A stretch of 64,000 nt of DNA. It comes from Riptortus pedestris (Eukaryota; Arthropoda; Insecta; Hemiptera; Alydidae). The translations under genes and the position numbers were made by a program. The notes under the pieces are model-generated. The model ran no database searches. It worked only from the letters and a program-made list of their open reading frames with translations, and was not told the origin of the DNA. The DNA is taken from NCBI GenBank assembly GCA_019009955.1, contig CM032230.1:20770001-20834000 (forward strand), given 5' to 3'. Below are positions 32,938 through 44,932 of this stretch, piece by piece (positions within the stretch are counted from its first letter, which is position 1; each line of letters starts with the position of its first letter).

Positions 32938-33504
32938 AGAAAAAAATTCGGTCACGCAGGGGCAACGTTAACTAAGTAGATTTCCCAATTGAGCATTTAT
33001 CTCAAAACTTACAAGTTCAATGAGAACAATATTTCGTATTTACGCTTTAAATAAAGAGCTTCATAACATAATAGATTGTTAATATACGAGTAGGAGCAAG
33101 GGATTACTTAGGGCAAAAATTAAAAAAATGGAAATATTTCTGTTAATAATCAAGATAGTGAAAAAACATACATAACATTTTTAAGCCATTACATTTGTAA
33201 TAAGATTGGTTGTACGCCATTTTTAGATCCATAACACATTTTAGGAATTTTCGAAATTCCCCCCATTTAAACTCTCCCTCCCACTGGTCTGATTTCAATC
33301 GTTAACGAACTTGATCTTAAATTTCACATAAAACGTTTAATTATCCAGTCTAGTAACGAACAAACAAAAATTAAGACCGCTAAAGCGTCTACAGAGAAAT
33401 ATATTCATATATATAGTTAGTCGAAGGACATTTGAGGAAATGTTTCAAAAATCGCGTCATGAGTACGACCTCAATAGCTGATCTTAATGGAAATCTGCTA
33501 AAAA
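32938..33504 (+). mobile_element. HINE-like element, near complete, C type
   Basis: Head with changes (AAAAAAATTCGGTCACGCAGG), C-type part, core, short ATATTCATATATATAG at the microsatellite site, shortened 3' block and a reduced hairpin (GATCTTAATGGAAATCTGCTAAAAAA). Confidence 0.82.
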
Positions 33505-34155
33505 ATAACGCGACTATAGAAAACATTTGCTTAAAAGACATTACAAGCATTAATTTTGTTTGCACAAGAGAAAAAAAAAAGGTGAGATTAATTTCTAAAG
33601 AAAAATGTGAAACTCTCTCTTATTTAATTTTACAGGTCTTTCCGTCTGTAGGATTAGAGTTTTAGTTTAGAGGTCTCAATTAGAGGCCATTTTTTTTATT
33701 TAATTTTTTTGAAGACAGAAACAAATAGAGGTTATTTTTCTTTGAAACGCCGACACGAGGCTATTTAAAATGAAGAAGGTTGTCAGTGATTTGGCACAAC
33801 TGTTGCCATGTTTTTTATTTCGGTCCAGATGACGACGTCCCTTCCTCCCTGCTAATCAGATGCTAGGGGACTGTTTTCCATGAGAGAGCGGCAAGATCAA
33901 AGGGAATTCCTAGAGATGGAATTAGCCGAGGTTCGGAGAGAGGAACCTCTACATTAATCAGCCAGAGGTGAGATATTTAGGATTTTAATGAATCGCCCGT
34001 CCTCTGATAGCTAATCATTCACCGGGATCTAAATTACTCTACCAATGGATTTATGGAATGCAAAAATTAAGTTCTATCTCCGGTTTTCCCTTCATCATAT
34101 GGCTGACTTACATAGGCAATTGGACGAATCATTCAAAAAGTAAACATCCATATAT
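33505..34155. other. Non-repetitive island
   Basis: Positions 33683-34140 are GC-balanced with homeodomain-like words (CATTAATCAG, TAGCTAATCATTC, TTTTAATGAATC) around AGAGAGGAACCTC. No open frame. Possible regulatory DNA by composition only. Confidence 0.35.
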
Positions 34156-34811
34156 AAAAAAATTCGTCTCGCATGGGCCGCGTAAACTAAGTAGATTTAC
34201 AATAGATAAATCTATATACTGGTAACACCTCTGTGAATATTAAGTAAATAAAACGGTAATGAGAAATGATTCAGTAATTTACATTTTAATAATCTCCACA
34301 ACGGAAGGCGTCTGAATTGGAAACAAACAGATCAGCTAACCACTCAGAACAAAATAAGTTGAAATATACTAGGCTGGAAAGAGAAACAATTACTGAAATA
34401 TATCTGAATATAATATATTAATTCTATTGAAAACTATTTACCATACTACTCTGAATTAATAATGAATCAAAATAATGTTCATCTCAATCAGTCAAATTTT
34501 AATAATCCAAGATTAAAAGGAAATCTGTAGGGGGGGGGGGGAGGCAACAGAACGTATTTGCACATATCTTACAATGTAAAAGTACAATGAAAAAAATATT
34601 TGATATTTAACCTTGGAATGAAGTGTTGAATATATTACAGCTTATAATTAATGTGAATAAAATTATAAAATATCACAGATAATGAATATTGATTCTACGC
34701 ACTGGCCCGATTTTAGCCGTTAACGAACTTCATCTTCATTATTACTTAAAATGTTAAAATATTAAGTTTGATATCAATCAGACAAAAATTACGACCGTTA
34801 GAGCGTTAACA

Positions 34812-34860
<49 letters not shown>

Positions 34861-34985
34861 AATTTTGAAAAGCTCATAGTAGGATCGATGGACATTTGAA
34901 GAAATGTTTTGAAAATTCCATCATGAGTACATCCTACATAGTTCATTTCCACTAAACCACACCATTTCCGGGAAATTTCTTAAAA
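34156..34985 (+). mobile_element. HINE-like element, B type, decayed
   Basis: Head (AAAAAAATTCGTCTCGCATGG) lacking the second half of AGCAGATTTCCC, B-type part, G-run at 34531-34542, core with a deletion, (TA)n at 34815-34852, 3' block, and a broken end (TTTCCGGGAAATTTCTTAAAAA). Confidence 0.8.
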
Positions 34986-35671
34986 ATGAATAAGGAACTA
35001 TTATAAATTGTTGGTAATAGTCGTAGTTCAGATAGTTTATTTAATAAGAATGATTTAAAAATTAATCAGGAACTACTTCAAATCAATGAAATACCCCACA
35101 GCACTCAATAAGGGATGAAGGTCAAGTGGTTAGGAGCTTGACACATGTACCTTATTGAGGTGTCAAGGTGTGTACTTGTTGAAGCAACTGCTTAGATGCC
35201 TTTCAGTGTCAAGTGAAAGAGAACACAAGCCAAACCAACCAGACAGCTAAATAAATACTGAGTGAAATACTCAGGTTAGAACTTGGCACTTTTCTAACGA
35301 GGTTTAGTTTAACCTTTACACTACAGACCATGCACCTTTCCTTTAATACAATGCTAACCGCTCAAATAGAAATCGGCGTACTCTAAATCTTATGTCATAT
35401 GTACATAGTTATAATAAATAGGGAGTTAAAAGCTATTCTATTGCCTAAAATTTGATTAGCGAGAGAAACTGTTTTCACCCTAAATCATAAGCCATATATA
35501 TAGATAGGTCTGATACAGAATGATATACATACATGATAGACACAGAATACGGCTATTTATAGATTACATTGTTACCTCAGCTGGGACATGACCGATCACT
35601 AGAGCTATTTTGGTAGCTAAACAGTTAATCTATCATTAACGGGTTGCATAACTAATCAAGCTAGGTTGACT
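34986..35671. other. Gene-free stretch
   Basis: No gene or shared repeat recognised. Confidence 0.35.
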
Positions 35672-36380
35672 ATGCAAGTCCGTCACACAGGAGCTGACCT
35701 AGCAGATTTCGTATGTAAAAAACAAATGAATAAAACTGGGAAGAGGGTTACTGGCGGCAGAAAACAAAACAGTACGAATATCTAGCTTAACACTTGAGTT
35801 TCACAAAAAAGTGCATAGAGCAATAATTGCTGAATGCACTTTTTTGTGTAACTCAAGTTCTACAATTATTGTAGAACTAAAAACAGAACAAGATTAGTTC
35901 TACAGCATCTTACTATCCAGCTTATAATAAAGGAAATATTTACAATTTTCTTATCCACCCCGTTTGAATAAAGAACGAAAAAACTTAATTGAAGACGTTT
36001 CCACTCTACGTATTTGCACACATCTCACACAGTAAACGTTTAATGAAAATATTTGGTATTTAAGCTTAGAATAAAATGATTCATGATATAACAGTTTATT
36101 GCAAATATCAAATGAGCCGGAGTGGGGTTTACTGAAGGCTGAAAAAAAAATTGAATATTTCCGTTAATATTACAGATAGAGAATACATGTCTATGAAAAT
36201 ATTTATAGTCCATTTTATGAACAATAGCATTCGATGAACTATATATATTTTCGATCCGACTTATAATAACGAAGTCGATTAGAATTTTGGAAACTCCCCC
36301 CCCCCCAATGCTGCTATTACTACTATAACGAACTTTATCTAAAAAAAAAATTCAATCGCTTGAGCATTAACAGACCAGTT

Positions 36381-36458
<78 letters not shown>

Positions 36459-36463
<5 letters not shown>

Positions 36464-37411
36464 CTAGCTCAGATACCCGGCTTCGCCCGGGAATTGATTT
36501 GAGGCTGAATGGTGATGATGGTATTTTTTTTGGCAAGGCTTTAATTTGCACAATATTTTGACATTTACCCGCCCCAGTGTTTAGGGTTAATTCCCGTTGT
36601 AGGCATTTGTTAATAATTAATTTAATTTTTTATGTAAGTCTTCACTGTCCTCCAAATTGTCATATTTCCCGTAGACAAATAGACAATGAAATATCGCAAA
36701 TTTTCATTTCAAGCCTCCCCCATAACCCCCACTCCCGTTGGGACGTAAAAATTTAAATATAACTTATAATCATAGAAGAATTAATGCTAATTCACGTACC
36801 GAGTTTTGCTAATTTCGGTTCAATTGGTAGTGCCCAACAAAATTGTTGGCTCCCGCTTTATTATTTAGTTTATATCTCGTTTATACTTTGTTATACGACA
36901 AAAATGAATACGACAAAAATTACTCCAAATAACAAAATAAACAACTTTTGTTCTCTTCATATTTGCCGAAAAACGAATAGAAAACGAAATACCGCTATTT
37001 TTAAATTCAGGTCTCCCTTACAACCCCCACTCCTGCCCGTTTCTAGAAATATTGGTATGGCTTATTATAATGAAGGTGTTAGTGTTAATATACATACCGA
37101 GTTTTATTTAGTTCAGTTGAGTCGTTTGTGCCAAATAAAATTTTTGACCCACGCAATAATTATTAGCGTATAACATATTTATACTTCAGTATACGACAAA
37201 AGCGAAAATAACAAATGTTACTCTAAATAACAAAATAAACAAACTTTGTTATGTACATATGTGCCGAAAAACCAATAGAAAACGAAATATCGCTATTTTT
37301 AATTTCAGGCTTTCAGAAACAAAATGCAGTTATGGTGTCTATGACATGCGAAAAGTTATCGTGAAATTTCGCGAAAATAATCAATGTACAGACAGAGGTT
37401 ACAATTTTATA
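36459..37411 (+). mobile_element. TA-microsatellite-flanked 1-kb repeat, copy 1
   Basis: Begins AAAATACTAGCTCAGATACC with a small hairpin (CCCGG/CCGGG around CTTCGC). It contains diverged tandem segments of about 230 bases (ATACCGAGTTTT, ACGACAAAAA...ACTCCAAATAACAAAATAAAC, GAAAACGAAAT(A/ATC)...GCTATTTTTAA) and ends GACAGAGGTTACAATTTT. (TA)n lies on both sides. Inverse copy at 57532-58652. The 129-codon frame at 36784-37173 crosses two units and is probably non-coding. Confidence 0.8.
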
Positions 37412-37420
37412 TATATATAG

Positions 37421-37426
<6 letters not shown>

Positions 37427-37480
<54 letters not shown>
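37427..37480. repeat. (GT)n microsatellite
   Basis: Uninterrupted GTGT run of about 50 bases following ATATATAGATATAT. Confidence 0.95.
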
Positions 37481-37602
37481 TTGTATTAGCTTGATGTAGT
37501 AGATTTATCATTTTCAACGTGCTTCATTTTCGTCGTCTCCAAGTTAGGATCGATGGACACAGAAAAATCGCAATAGATTTCCTTTCAAGGAAATGTGCTG
37601 AA

Positions 37603-38357
37603 AGCTGTTTCAATATAAGTGTGCTTTAAAGTCCGTAGCCCCTATGTAGACTAATATTTACTAATAAGGATTCCAATTGTAGCTGAGGACTTTATACACG
37701 AGGACACTGATGATGAACCCGTCTGATGGAAAGCCTCGCTCTTATTTAATAACTTCTAAGAGGGGTTTCCTGAAGGAGTTGGATGATTTGAACGATCCCA
37801 CCACCCCCCGACTGTGCAAACACGGAAGGGATTTAGTCGGAACGTGATGTTTCTGAAAGCACTCCGATATAGGATATGAGAGTAGCGATCTCTGAATGGC
37901 TTGACAGTAAGTTCCCTCCGGGGCGGGGAAATGCAATGTTTGACAAAGCTGGCGACAGAAAGGTTATTGCCGATAGGATGATGTGAAGGGAGGAAGCTCG
38001 TTTGGGCTGGCAATGCCATTGTGATTTGGAAGATATCCAACATGGATCTCATTGACAGATGCTCCATCCAAAGCTGTCACCTCACCCGGCTGCCTTCCAT
38101 CCGTCTCACGTGTTTATTCTGAATTTTCTCATTTCAACCATTCAGCCGATTGCAGCCCATTCTAGGATTGACTTCGCTTCGAATATAAAATAACTCTTGT
38201 TTCTCTCCAAATTGTATTCACTATGTGAAATAACTATAATCAAACAAAGAAAAACCTTTGGAAAATCTTACCAGTGGTGCTGATTAGGCTTAGAATCGGC
38301 ATTCATTCCTCATGCACCGTCTATTCACTTACTGAAGTACAAAACTGACCATTAAAG
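37603..38357. other. Non-repetitive island
   Basis: Balanced composition. A 103-codon minus-strand frame (37756-38067) and an overlapping shorter one have no recognisable motif. Lies immediately upstream of the exon-like frame at 38358. Confidence 0.4.
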
Positions 38358-38549
38358 ATGGCTACAGGTTACGAGAACATCTTCCCGATCGACTTGCACG
38401 AACTATTATCAGAAGGTAACACAAATATTAATGCTCTCTTAGACACGAAGAAAATTAACATTTACTTAAAACTCATTTCCCCTCGAAATTTTTATTCATT
38501 TTACACATATTACATTACTAATTCGGGTGTGTTTGAGTGTGCACAATAG
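38358..38549 (+). CDS. Possible first coding exon or small ORF, product unknown
   Basis: ATG in a good context (TAAAGATGGCTAC) opens MATGYENIFPIDLHELLSEG, codon use more balanced than the surroundings. GTAACA then follows and could be a splice donor. Beyond it the frame becomes AT-rich (INALLDTKKINIYLK...) to a stop at 38549. If real, only the first 20 or so residues are likely coding. No family recognised and no downstream exon identified. Confidence 0.3.
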   Translation: MATGYENIFPIDLHELLSEGNTNINALLDTKKINIYLKLISPRNFYSFYTYYITNSGVFECAQ

Positions 38550-39050
38550 AGTATAAAATAAATTTTTAAACTTGTGCCTTGGTCTTCTTCATTCCATGTA
38601 CTCACCATGCAAGGATTTAATCCCCAAATTATGGTATTACATAAGTTTCATTTAATATTTGCTCCCTGGACGTACATCCGCTAGTTGAGGAGTCACAATA
38701 TCATAGACTGGTCTGCACGCGTAAAGCCTCATCTCAAGAGACCTACGAATTGCATTCTACATAATCCCCACCACTCAAGCAAATCTCCGAAGTCTTGAAG
38801 TCAACTCTTCCTAGCGATAACTTTATTTTTATAATATAGTAATGGAATGATTGCAAACAATGCCGGTTACCAACGGGACCGAGGTCAGACTCCTCTAAGG
38901 ACATCGACACGTCATCATGTAACGTACAGTAAATACAAGAAATCGTAAAGTTCCTAAGCCTAGAATCAAAATGCTGATCCAATCAGGGTTTAGACAAGGA
39001 CCTAATTTGATTGTGAGGTTGCGGTGTGGGGGGAGATTTGGGGAGTGGTG
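38550..39050. other. Gene-free stretch
   Basis: No gene or shared repeat recognised. AATAAA occurs shortly after 38549 at about 38554. Confidence 0.35.
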
Positions 39051-39140
39051 TAGCTAAGACCCCCACCCCCTAGGTGCGGCCCCTAGCTAAGACCCCCACC
39101 CCTAGGTGCGGCCCTAGCTAAGACCCCCACCCCCGAGGGG
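39051..39140. repeat. GC-rich minisatellite, about 30-bp unit
   Basis: TAGCTAAGACCCCCACCCC occurs three times (39051, 39084, 39115), joined by CTAGGTGCGGCCC. Units differ by one- or two-base indels in the C-runs. Confidence 0.9.
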
Positions 39141-41722
39141 CCAGATAAGGGCTGATGGAGAGGGGGGCTTTGTACATTGTGAGAGTGAGGCCATTGATCC
39201 TCGGGGCATAAATCGCCGCTGTCCCCGCAAATAATTAATAACAGGTGTTGTCCTCAGGCCTATAGTATCATTGTAGTCGCCAACAATAACAACTACCTGG
39301 CCCTTTGTAGTAGCTCTCTCACGGCCAGTCGCCTCTAATCTACAGCCCCACTTACCCCTGATTTAAATACATTTGATAAACCTTTCCCGGCTTAGTGCCC
39401 CTTCTCCATTCTCTGGCTACATTGGATTTGCATTTATTGTTTTCTTGTTTAGCTCTCAACAATTGAATTAATTGTCCAGGGTCTACAGTAGTCAAGTCGA
39501 ATCGCAACAATGGCGCTAATTGATCACCCAACACCCTTACAATGGGTTCTAGTCTATTATTTCAACTTGAGACCTGTCCAAGGTAATAAAGGAGTTGGTC
39601 GGACTTCCTCAGACTAATGTTTGCCTTCCGTAATGAACCATGAGCATTCTAACACAGAAATTGCTTTAGGGAAAAATAAATTAATCACACGGTCACTTGT
39701 CCTTCCTGGAACATTTATTGAGGGCCCACTACAAGCGATATAAACCGAGTTTAAATCAACTTATTTATGGTTTCACTGAATAACCTTCCACGTAGTTTTC
39801 CTCCCATTATCCTTGAAACAAGAGAAATCAGTTCCATCCAACTCGATTTTCTGACACTGTGGCGGTGCGACAAGGCACAAGAATGTTCTATTGTACAGTG
39901 GTGGGGCGGGGGTACATTAAATTTATAGTTCATTTTCATAATAATGCAACTGCTTACCCTGAGCCATGGCAGGGTAGGATGGCTACAACAGTGGCCATCC
40001 AGTGTTGACACAAGTCAACGAGTTCTCAACGCTCTTGAGCAGTAGCATTCAAAATAAGGGTTTCCTATTCACCGAGAAAAATCACAGAATTCCTGAAATG
40101 ATTTCCATACATGAAATTCCTGCCACAATCACTCATACATTGTGATATTTTAGCATTATGAATAATGTACAAAAATAAACAAATCTTTGCAAGACCCTCT
40201 CCTTAGCTTTTATTCCAGCCAACTGTAATGTCATATTATTTATTCATATTTATATTGACTCCTGTGATTAATCACTCAATTTCTTGTACAACAAATAAAT
40301 GGACTCCCATCGTCGAATGGAGCCGGAATAACAGTTTTATTCTCTGACTGAAATTGACGTTCATTCACTTGATAATGACTTCCTTACCAAGTAAGGGTTC
40401 AACTCAAATATCATTGAAATCTAATATTTCTCCTTTAGTTCGAGTAATGGATAAGCAAGGTCAATGAATAAGCCAGTCCTTAATCACTTTTTAAATTCAT
40501 TTATTTCATTGTTGAAAGCTATACATTTTATTACTCTGCAAACTTGTCTCTTCTGGAGCCTAAAATATATACATTTATACTCCATATCTTATCTAGAATA
40601 CGAGCTGTCTTTTGGATAATGGTTATGTTGCAGACTGAGAAAGCAGAATGCATGCCTATTGTGTCGAGTATTAAATAAATAATAACAAGGAAAAATACCT
40701 TTTATTCAAAATTATGAAATATAGATTATGGATTAGAGAAATAAAGGAAAAGGACATAAATCAAAGAAGCCGCAACACTGGCATGACTAAAATATGTCAA
40801 AAGGGAAGAACTTGTCGCAAACTAAGTAAAAACAAGATTTATAAAAAGTCGCTTCGGACGTCCTGAGAGGAGAAAATATCGAGAAAAGTTTTGTATTCTA
40901 AGTGATTTTCTGTCGCTTCACAGGTCCGTGCGGTGCTTCACAGATCCAAAAAACACACTCGGCGACACTTATCGAAAAGCATTCCACATGACGAGAAATG
41001 AATGGGGATTTGAAAAGAAGGCGGGGGGCGAGCACTCCAATTCCCGATAATGAGACGGGAGCAGGGTTGAAACACAAGCCAAGGGGGGACAGAGTGTAAA
41101 TGTTTACAATGCCAAGCTGAAAGACTCTGTAATGGGGCCTTAGAGGGTATCATTATGGGCCGAGTGACCATTGAGGAGCAAGGGCCGTGCTGCCATGCTC
41201 CCCTGCAGTCTAATGCCCATTACTCATCATCATCAGGGAGAGTCCGTCGAAACATGATTATTTACCGGAGGGGCTTAACTCCCCGCCTTGCCCCACTCGA
41301 CTCTATAAATCTCATACAAGGGGATTTCTTGTTAGCGAATGCTCCTTAACCTCCCAGCCAAAGCCTCTACTCATTATCCAAAATTACACAACAAATATCC
41401 TTACCTCTTGCAATATGCGTACTTCAACCCTGCCTTCTCAAGTCCCTACTTCCTCTCTAAACCAGTCCCTACGCAATTACACAAATATCCACAGTATGTG
41501 GCCATATCAACCTCTGATTTAGTTCTCAGTAAAACGTAACCGGTTCTTCATGCATGAATTGCCAAAATACGAAAAAAACATTAATGTAAATCCACAATCC
41601 TTATGTTCTCGTCTCACCGCTGCAAGCATGTACACTGCTGTAATACCAGATCCCACATTACGAAACTGCCAGAGTAATCAATGGCCTATTCACTCAGATG
41701 ATTAACTTTTGACAAGTTTTCC
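39141..41722. other. Long non-repetitive island
   Basis: About 2.6 kb without the window's repeat families, with GC-balanced parts at 39150-39420, 39740-40020 and 40830-41350. Several 60-86-codon frames exist on both strands, but none shows a known motif or consistent coding character. No gene called. Confidence 0.4.
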
Positions 41723-42209
41723 TAATATCTTTTCTGAAGCATAAATACTAAAACAAGTTCGACGTACTATACGATGATTGGTATTTACCAGAGGCAAGCT
41801 GGGGAAGCTTAACTTTGATCAAAGATCAACAGAATGCAACTCATTATATGATTAATAAAACTGTCACGCAGGGGCTGTGTAAACTAAGCATATTTCCCCA
41901 CGTACGTCACGTATTTGCATTTATCTCAAAACGAACATTCCAATGAGAGCAATATTTCGTATTCAGGCTTCAAATAATGTGTTTCACAACATAAGAGGTT
42001 ATTGTCAAATGACATGAGTAGGAGAGGGGGGAAGGGGTTACTAAGGGCTGAAACCTTAAAAATGCAAATATCTCAATTAATAATCAAGATAAAGAACATA
42101 CATAAAACATGTATAGAACATTACATTTGCAATAAGATTGATTCTATACAAATTTTCTATCTGACTGCATAATAACTGAGATATTTCGAAATTCCCCCTC
42201 CCATTGGTC
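41723..42209 (+). repeat. Segmental duplication, copy 1 (flank plus HINE)
   Basis: CTAATATCTTTTCTGAAGCA, AGCTGGGGAAGCT and AAAGATCAACAGAATGC precede a C-type HINE head (CTGTCACGCAGGGGCTG at about 41862). The same flank and HINE recur at 43020-43757. This copy breaks off in the core at CCCATTGGTCCG (42209) and lacks the 3' end. Confidence 0.85.
41855..42209 (+). mobile_element. HINE-like element, C type, 3' truncated
   Basis: Head AAAACTGTCACGCAGGGG, AGCATATTTCCCC, C-type part with a G-run at 42026-42038, core to the C-run, then unrelated sequence. Confidence 0.82.
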
Positions 42210-42433
42210 CGAAGAATACACACCTTTCGTCACATACATCAATACTTTTTAAGAGGAACTGATATGTTTTCTAAGTTAGGAGGCTGATACAGTTTAGAGA
42301 AAATCCATTTAAATCAGAAACTGAGGTCACTTAGCCCAATGAGGTATCAAACTAGTTGATTAATATGTAATTTGAGCTCATGAATAGCATAGACAAACCA
42401 CATCAGCACACGCTGAGGGCGAGGGGAGATGGA

Positions 42434-42770
42434 GCGCGCAAATGGATTCAGAAAATAGTAATTTAATTCAAAATTCTTCAAAGGAAAACGCAATCATGAA
42501 ATTGAGACCCACTGATAAAAGCTGAAATAAACCTGCATAACATGAACCGCCACATAATAAGCGAAACAAATTTTAAAATTACCTGTTATAGGAAAGTATC
42601 AATTAATATAAAAGCCCTTTCAATGGCTGTTATTTATAATAATGAATTCGGAACGAATTCATGAGATAATTACTTAGTGTCAAGGGCTTAGACTTAGAAT
42701 ACCGCATTATTAAGGCGTTGTTGAATATTTCAGATCAATTTTGATAATACCTCCATTGTGTCTGCCTTGC
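42434..42770. repeat. Dispersed 340-bp repeat, copy 1
   Basis: Aligns over its length with 59105-59450: AATAGTAATTTAATTCAA, AAGGAAAACGCAATCATGAA, ACTGATAAAAGCTGA, AATAAGCGAAACAAATTTT, AATGAATTCGGAACGAA and TATTAAGGCGTTGTTGAATA. No reading frame, no terminal repeats seen. Confidence 0.88.
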
Positions 42771-42784
42771 AACCGTTTCATGCA

Positions 42785-43020
42785 ACGCTTAAGTTCGTTA
42801 AAGGTCGTAGACATTAATGGCTAAACTCGGGCTAGGAGTAGGGGGGGGGTTCTGAAATTAAAAATTCCTCCGTTATTATGAGTCGTATCGAAACATGTGG
42901 AAATAATCTTGCTCTACAAATGTTTTTTTTACATTCTTTTCTTATCTCAAATATTTAGTGAGCTTCTCAGTATTGGTGAATTCTGCTTAGTTTACGCATC
43001 CGCTCCGTGACGGACGTTTT
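42785..43020 (-). mobile_element. HINE-like element, minus strand, 5' part and core
   Basis: Inverse of GATTT(C)AGCCATTAACGAAC-type core with a G-run at 42841-42849, CTCCGTTATTATGAGTCG, then the head at the right (TTTACGCATCCGCTCCGTGACGG). Confidence 0.75.
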
Positions 43021-43628
43021 CTAATATCTTTTCTGAAGCATAAATACTAAACCAAGTTGGACCAAGTATGTCCAGGGTTGGTATTTACCAAAACCAAGCT
43101 GGGGAAGCTAAGTTTGGTTAAAGATCAACAGAATGCTACTCATTATAAGATTAATAAAACCGACACGCAGGGGCTACGTTAACTAAGCAGATTTCCCACG
43201 TACGTCACCTATTTGCATTTATCTCAAAACGTAAAATTTCAATGAGAGTAATAATTCGTATTCAGGCTTCAAATAATGTGTTTCATAACATAAGAGCTTA
43301 TTGTCATATGACATGAGTGGGAGGGGGTTACTTAGGGCAGAAAATTGAAAAGGCAAATATCTTTTATAATCAAGATAAAGAACTTAAATAAAACATGTAT
43401 AGAACATTACATTTCCAAGATTGATTCTATACAAATTTTCGACCCCACTGCATTATATCGGAGATATTTCAAATTTTCGAAATTCTCCCCTCCCAGTCTA
43501 ATTTTAGCGGTTAACGAACTTGTTCTTTATTTTTACACTTAACGTTTAAAAATCGAGCTTGGTATTGTTCAGACAAAAATTGTGACCTCTAAAGCGTTGA
43601 CAGATATAAATAAATATATGTATATGTG

Positions 43629-43668
<40 letters not shown>

Positions 43669-43757
43669 TTTCAGTGGACCTCATTTTCGCCATTTCCTAG
43701 GTAAGATCATGAGTACAACGTCAATAGCTGATTCCCCCAAAGGGAAATCTGCTAAAA
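43020..43757 (+). mobile_element. Segmental duplication, copy 2, with complete C-type HINE
   Basis: Flank 43020-43151 matches 41723-41854 (CTAATATCTTTTCTGAAGCA, AGCTGGGGAAGCTAAG). The HINE then runs 43152-43757: head (AAAACCGACACGCAGGGG), C-type part, core, ATATGTATATGTGTATATA plus (AC)n at 43636-43664, short 3' block and hairpin end (TTCCCCCAAAGGGAAATCTGCTAAAA). Confidence 0.85.
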
Positions 43758-44575
43758 GAGGGCTTTCTAAAGTATCAACGATATTTCGAGAAGAGGCGAT
43801 ACTTCCTTTTTTTTTGTACAGGTTGCGCGTTTAGGGTTCCTTTTGGTGATCTCATTGAACATGTAGGATCAATGGAATAGTTGGGTGGACTAACGCCGGA
43901 ACGCATAGAAGAGGATAGGTCAAAGGTAGATGATGACATCCTATAATTACTCTAGGTCTATAGAAACGTATGCAATTTACAGACACCCCATGACACACAC
44001 GACTTACTGAAGATAGGCCGACCACACATAAAAAGGCAAACGTATACACAAAAATTTAGTTATAATACTTTTTTGATTTTAAAATTGCATATTAATCAAA
44101 ACTGAATAATTTTACAATTCCATATATATGCATGTTTGGGTATATGCATATTTGTAGTGTGTGCGCTCGCGTGAGTACATGCTTATTTATATATGTGTTC
44201 CAATATTTAAAAAAAATTGCTTTGAATAAATTATGTATTAATTCAATTTATTTTTTATTTTATCTTTAATTGCGATATATTTTTTTAAATACTCTTATCA
44301 AACATTTATTGTTTTCATTTCGTATTGCTGTTATATTTGTTGAATTCTGGGTTTTTTGTTCTTTAAGTTCTGTTTGCGTATTTTTCTTTAATATTTCGTT
44401 CATGTCCACCGATCCTACAGAGTCTTTCAAAAAGAATGAACCGATTTCATTAAGTTATATCTTATTAACAGACAGTAATTCGAGATTGCAATAAAGGTAC
44501 ATGTATTTAACCGGTGTTAAAGTTTTATGGTATCATCTTCATGTTCCATTCCCAGCAGCGCATCACGTGTTCTGC
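43758..44575. other. Gene-free AT-rich stretch
   Basis: No shared repeat recognised. The 74-codon frame at 44270-44494 is hydrophobic by AT bias. Ends with the left target duplication of the SINE. Confidence 0.35.
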
Positions 44576-44815
44576 CTCACTCTAGGGGCTCAGGTTTGCC
44601 GTGCGAGTTAGGGGGTAGGTCCTGATCTCGCGTGGTAGACCTAGAGTGGCGGGTTGATTCCCGGCCTGGGCAGTAGAAATTGATTTAGTGACGGACTCAC
44701 TAAATAAACTTCTTGGGCCCACCTTGGTTAGAAAAAGGTGGTAACCTATAGATAACCCGTCCCAATTAGCCTAGTAGTATAAAGTGGTCGTAAATAATAA
44801 TAAACAAAACAAACA
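44576..44815 (+). repeat. tRNA-derived SINE with target-site duplication
   Basis: GGGGCTCAGGTTTGCCGTGC (A-box region), GGCGGGTTGATTCCCGGCC (B box), a body with TTTAGTGACGGACTCACTAAA hairpin, CACCTTGGTTAG, GATAACCCGTCCC and a TAAATAATAATAAAC tail. ACGTGTTCTGC flanks both sides (44565-44575, 44816-44826), an 11-bp target duplication, so insertion is by retroposition and fairly recent. The A and B boxes imply RNA polymerase III transcription. Confidence 0.92.
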
Positions 44816-44888
44816 ACGTGTTCTGCTGCGATGCTGGTGTAAAGCACCATAAAGCTTTGAAATCAGTTCATTCTTTTTGAATGAGCCT

Positions 44889-44889
<1 letters not shown>

Positions 44890-44930
<41 letters not shown>
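44890..44930. repeat. (AC)n microsatellite
   Basis: ACAC run of about 38 bases, at the microsatellite position of the adjoining minus-strand HINE. Confidence 0.95.

Positions 44931-44932
<2 letters not shown>

Larger units (their letters stand above)
35672..37602 (+). mobile_element. HINE-like element split by another repeat in its microsatellite
   Basis: Head (AAGTCCGTCACACAGGAGCTG), a 5' part containing a hairpin at 35790-35855 (TTGAGTTTCACAAAAAAGTGCA and inverse), then core (TAATAACGAAG), a C-run and (TA)n at 36386-36458. An unrelated 950-bp repeat follows (36459-37411). (TA)n/(GT)n continues to 37480, and the 3' block (CTTCATTTTCGTCGTCTCC, TAGGATCGATGGACA) ends at TTTCAAGGAAATGTGCTGAAA. 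Confidence 0.75.

Noticed and set aside
37756..38067. 103-codon minus-strand frame
   Set aside because: No motif. A second overlapping frame of similar quality exists on the same strand, so chance is more likely.
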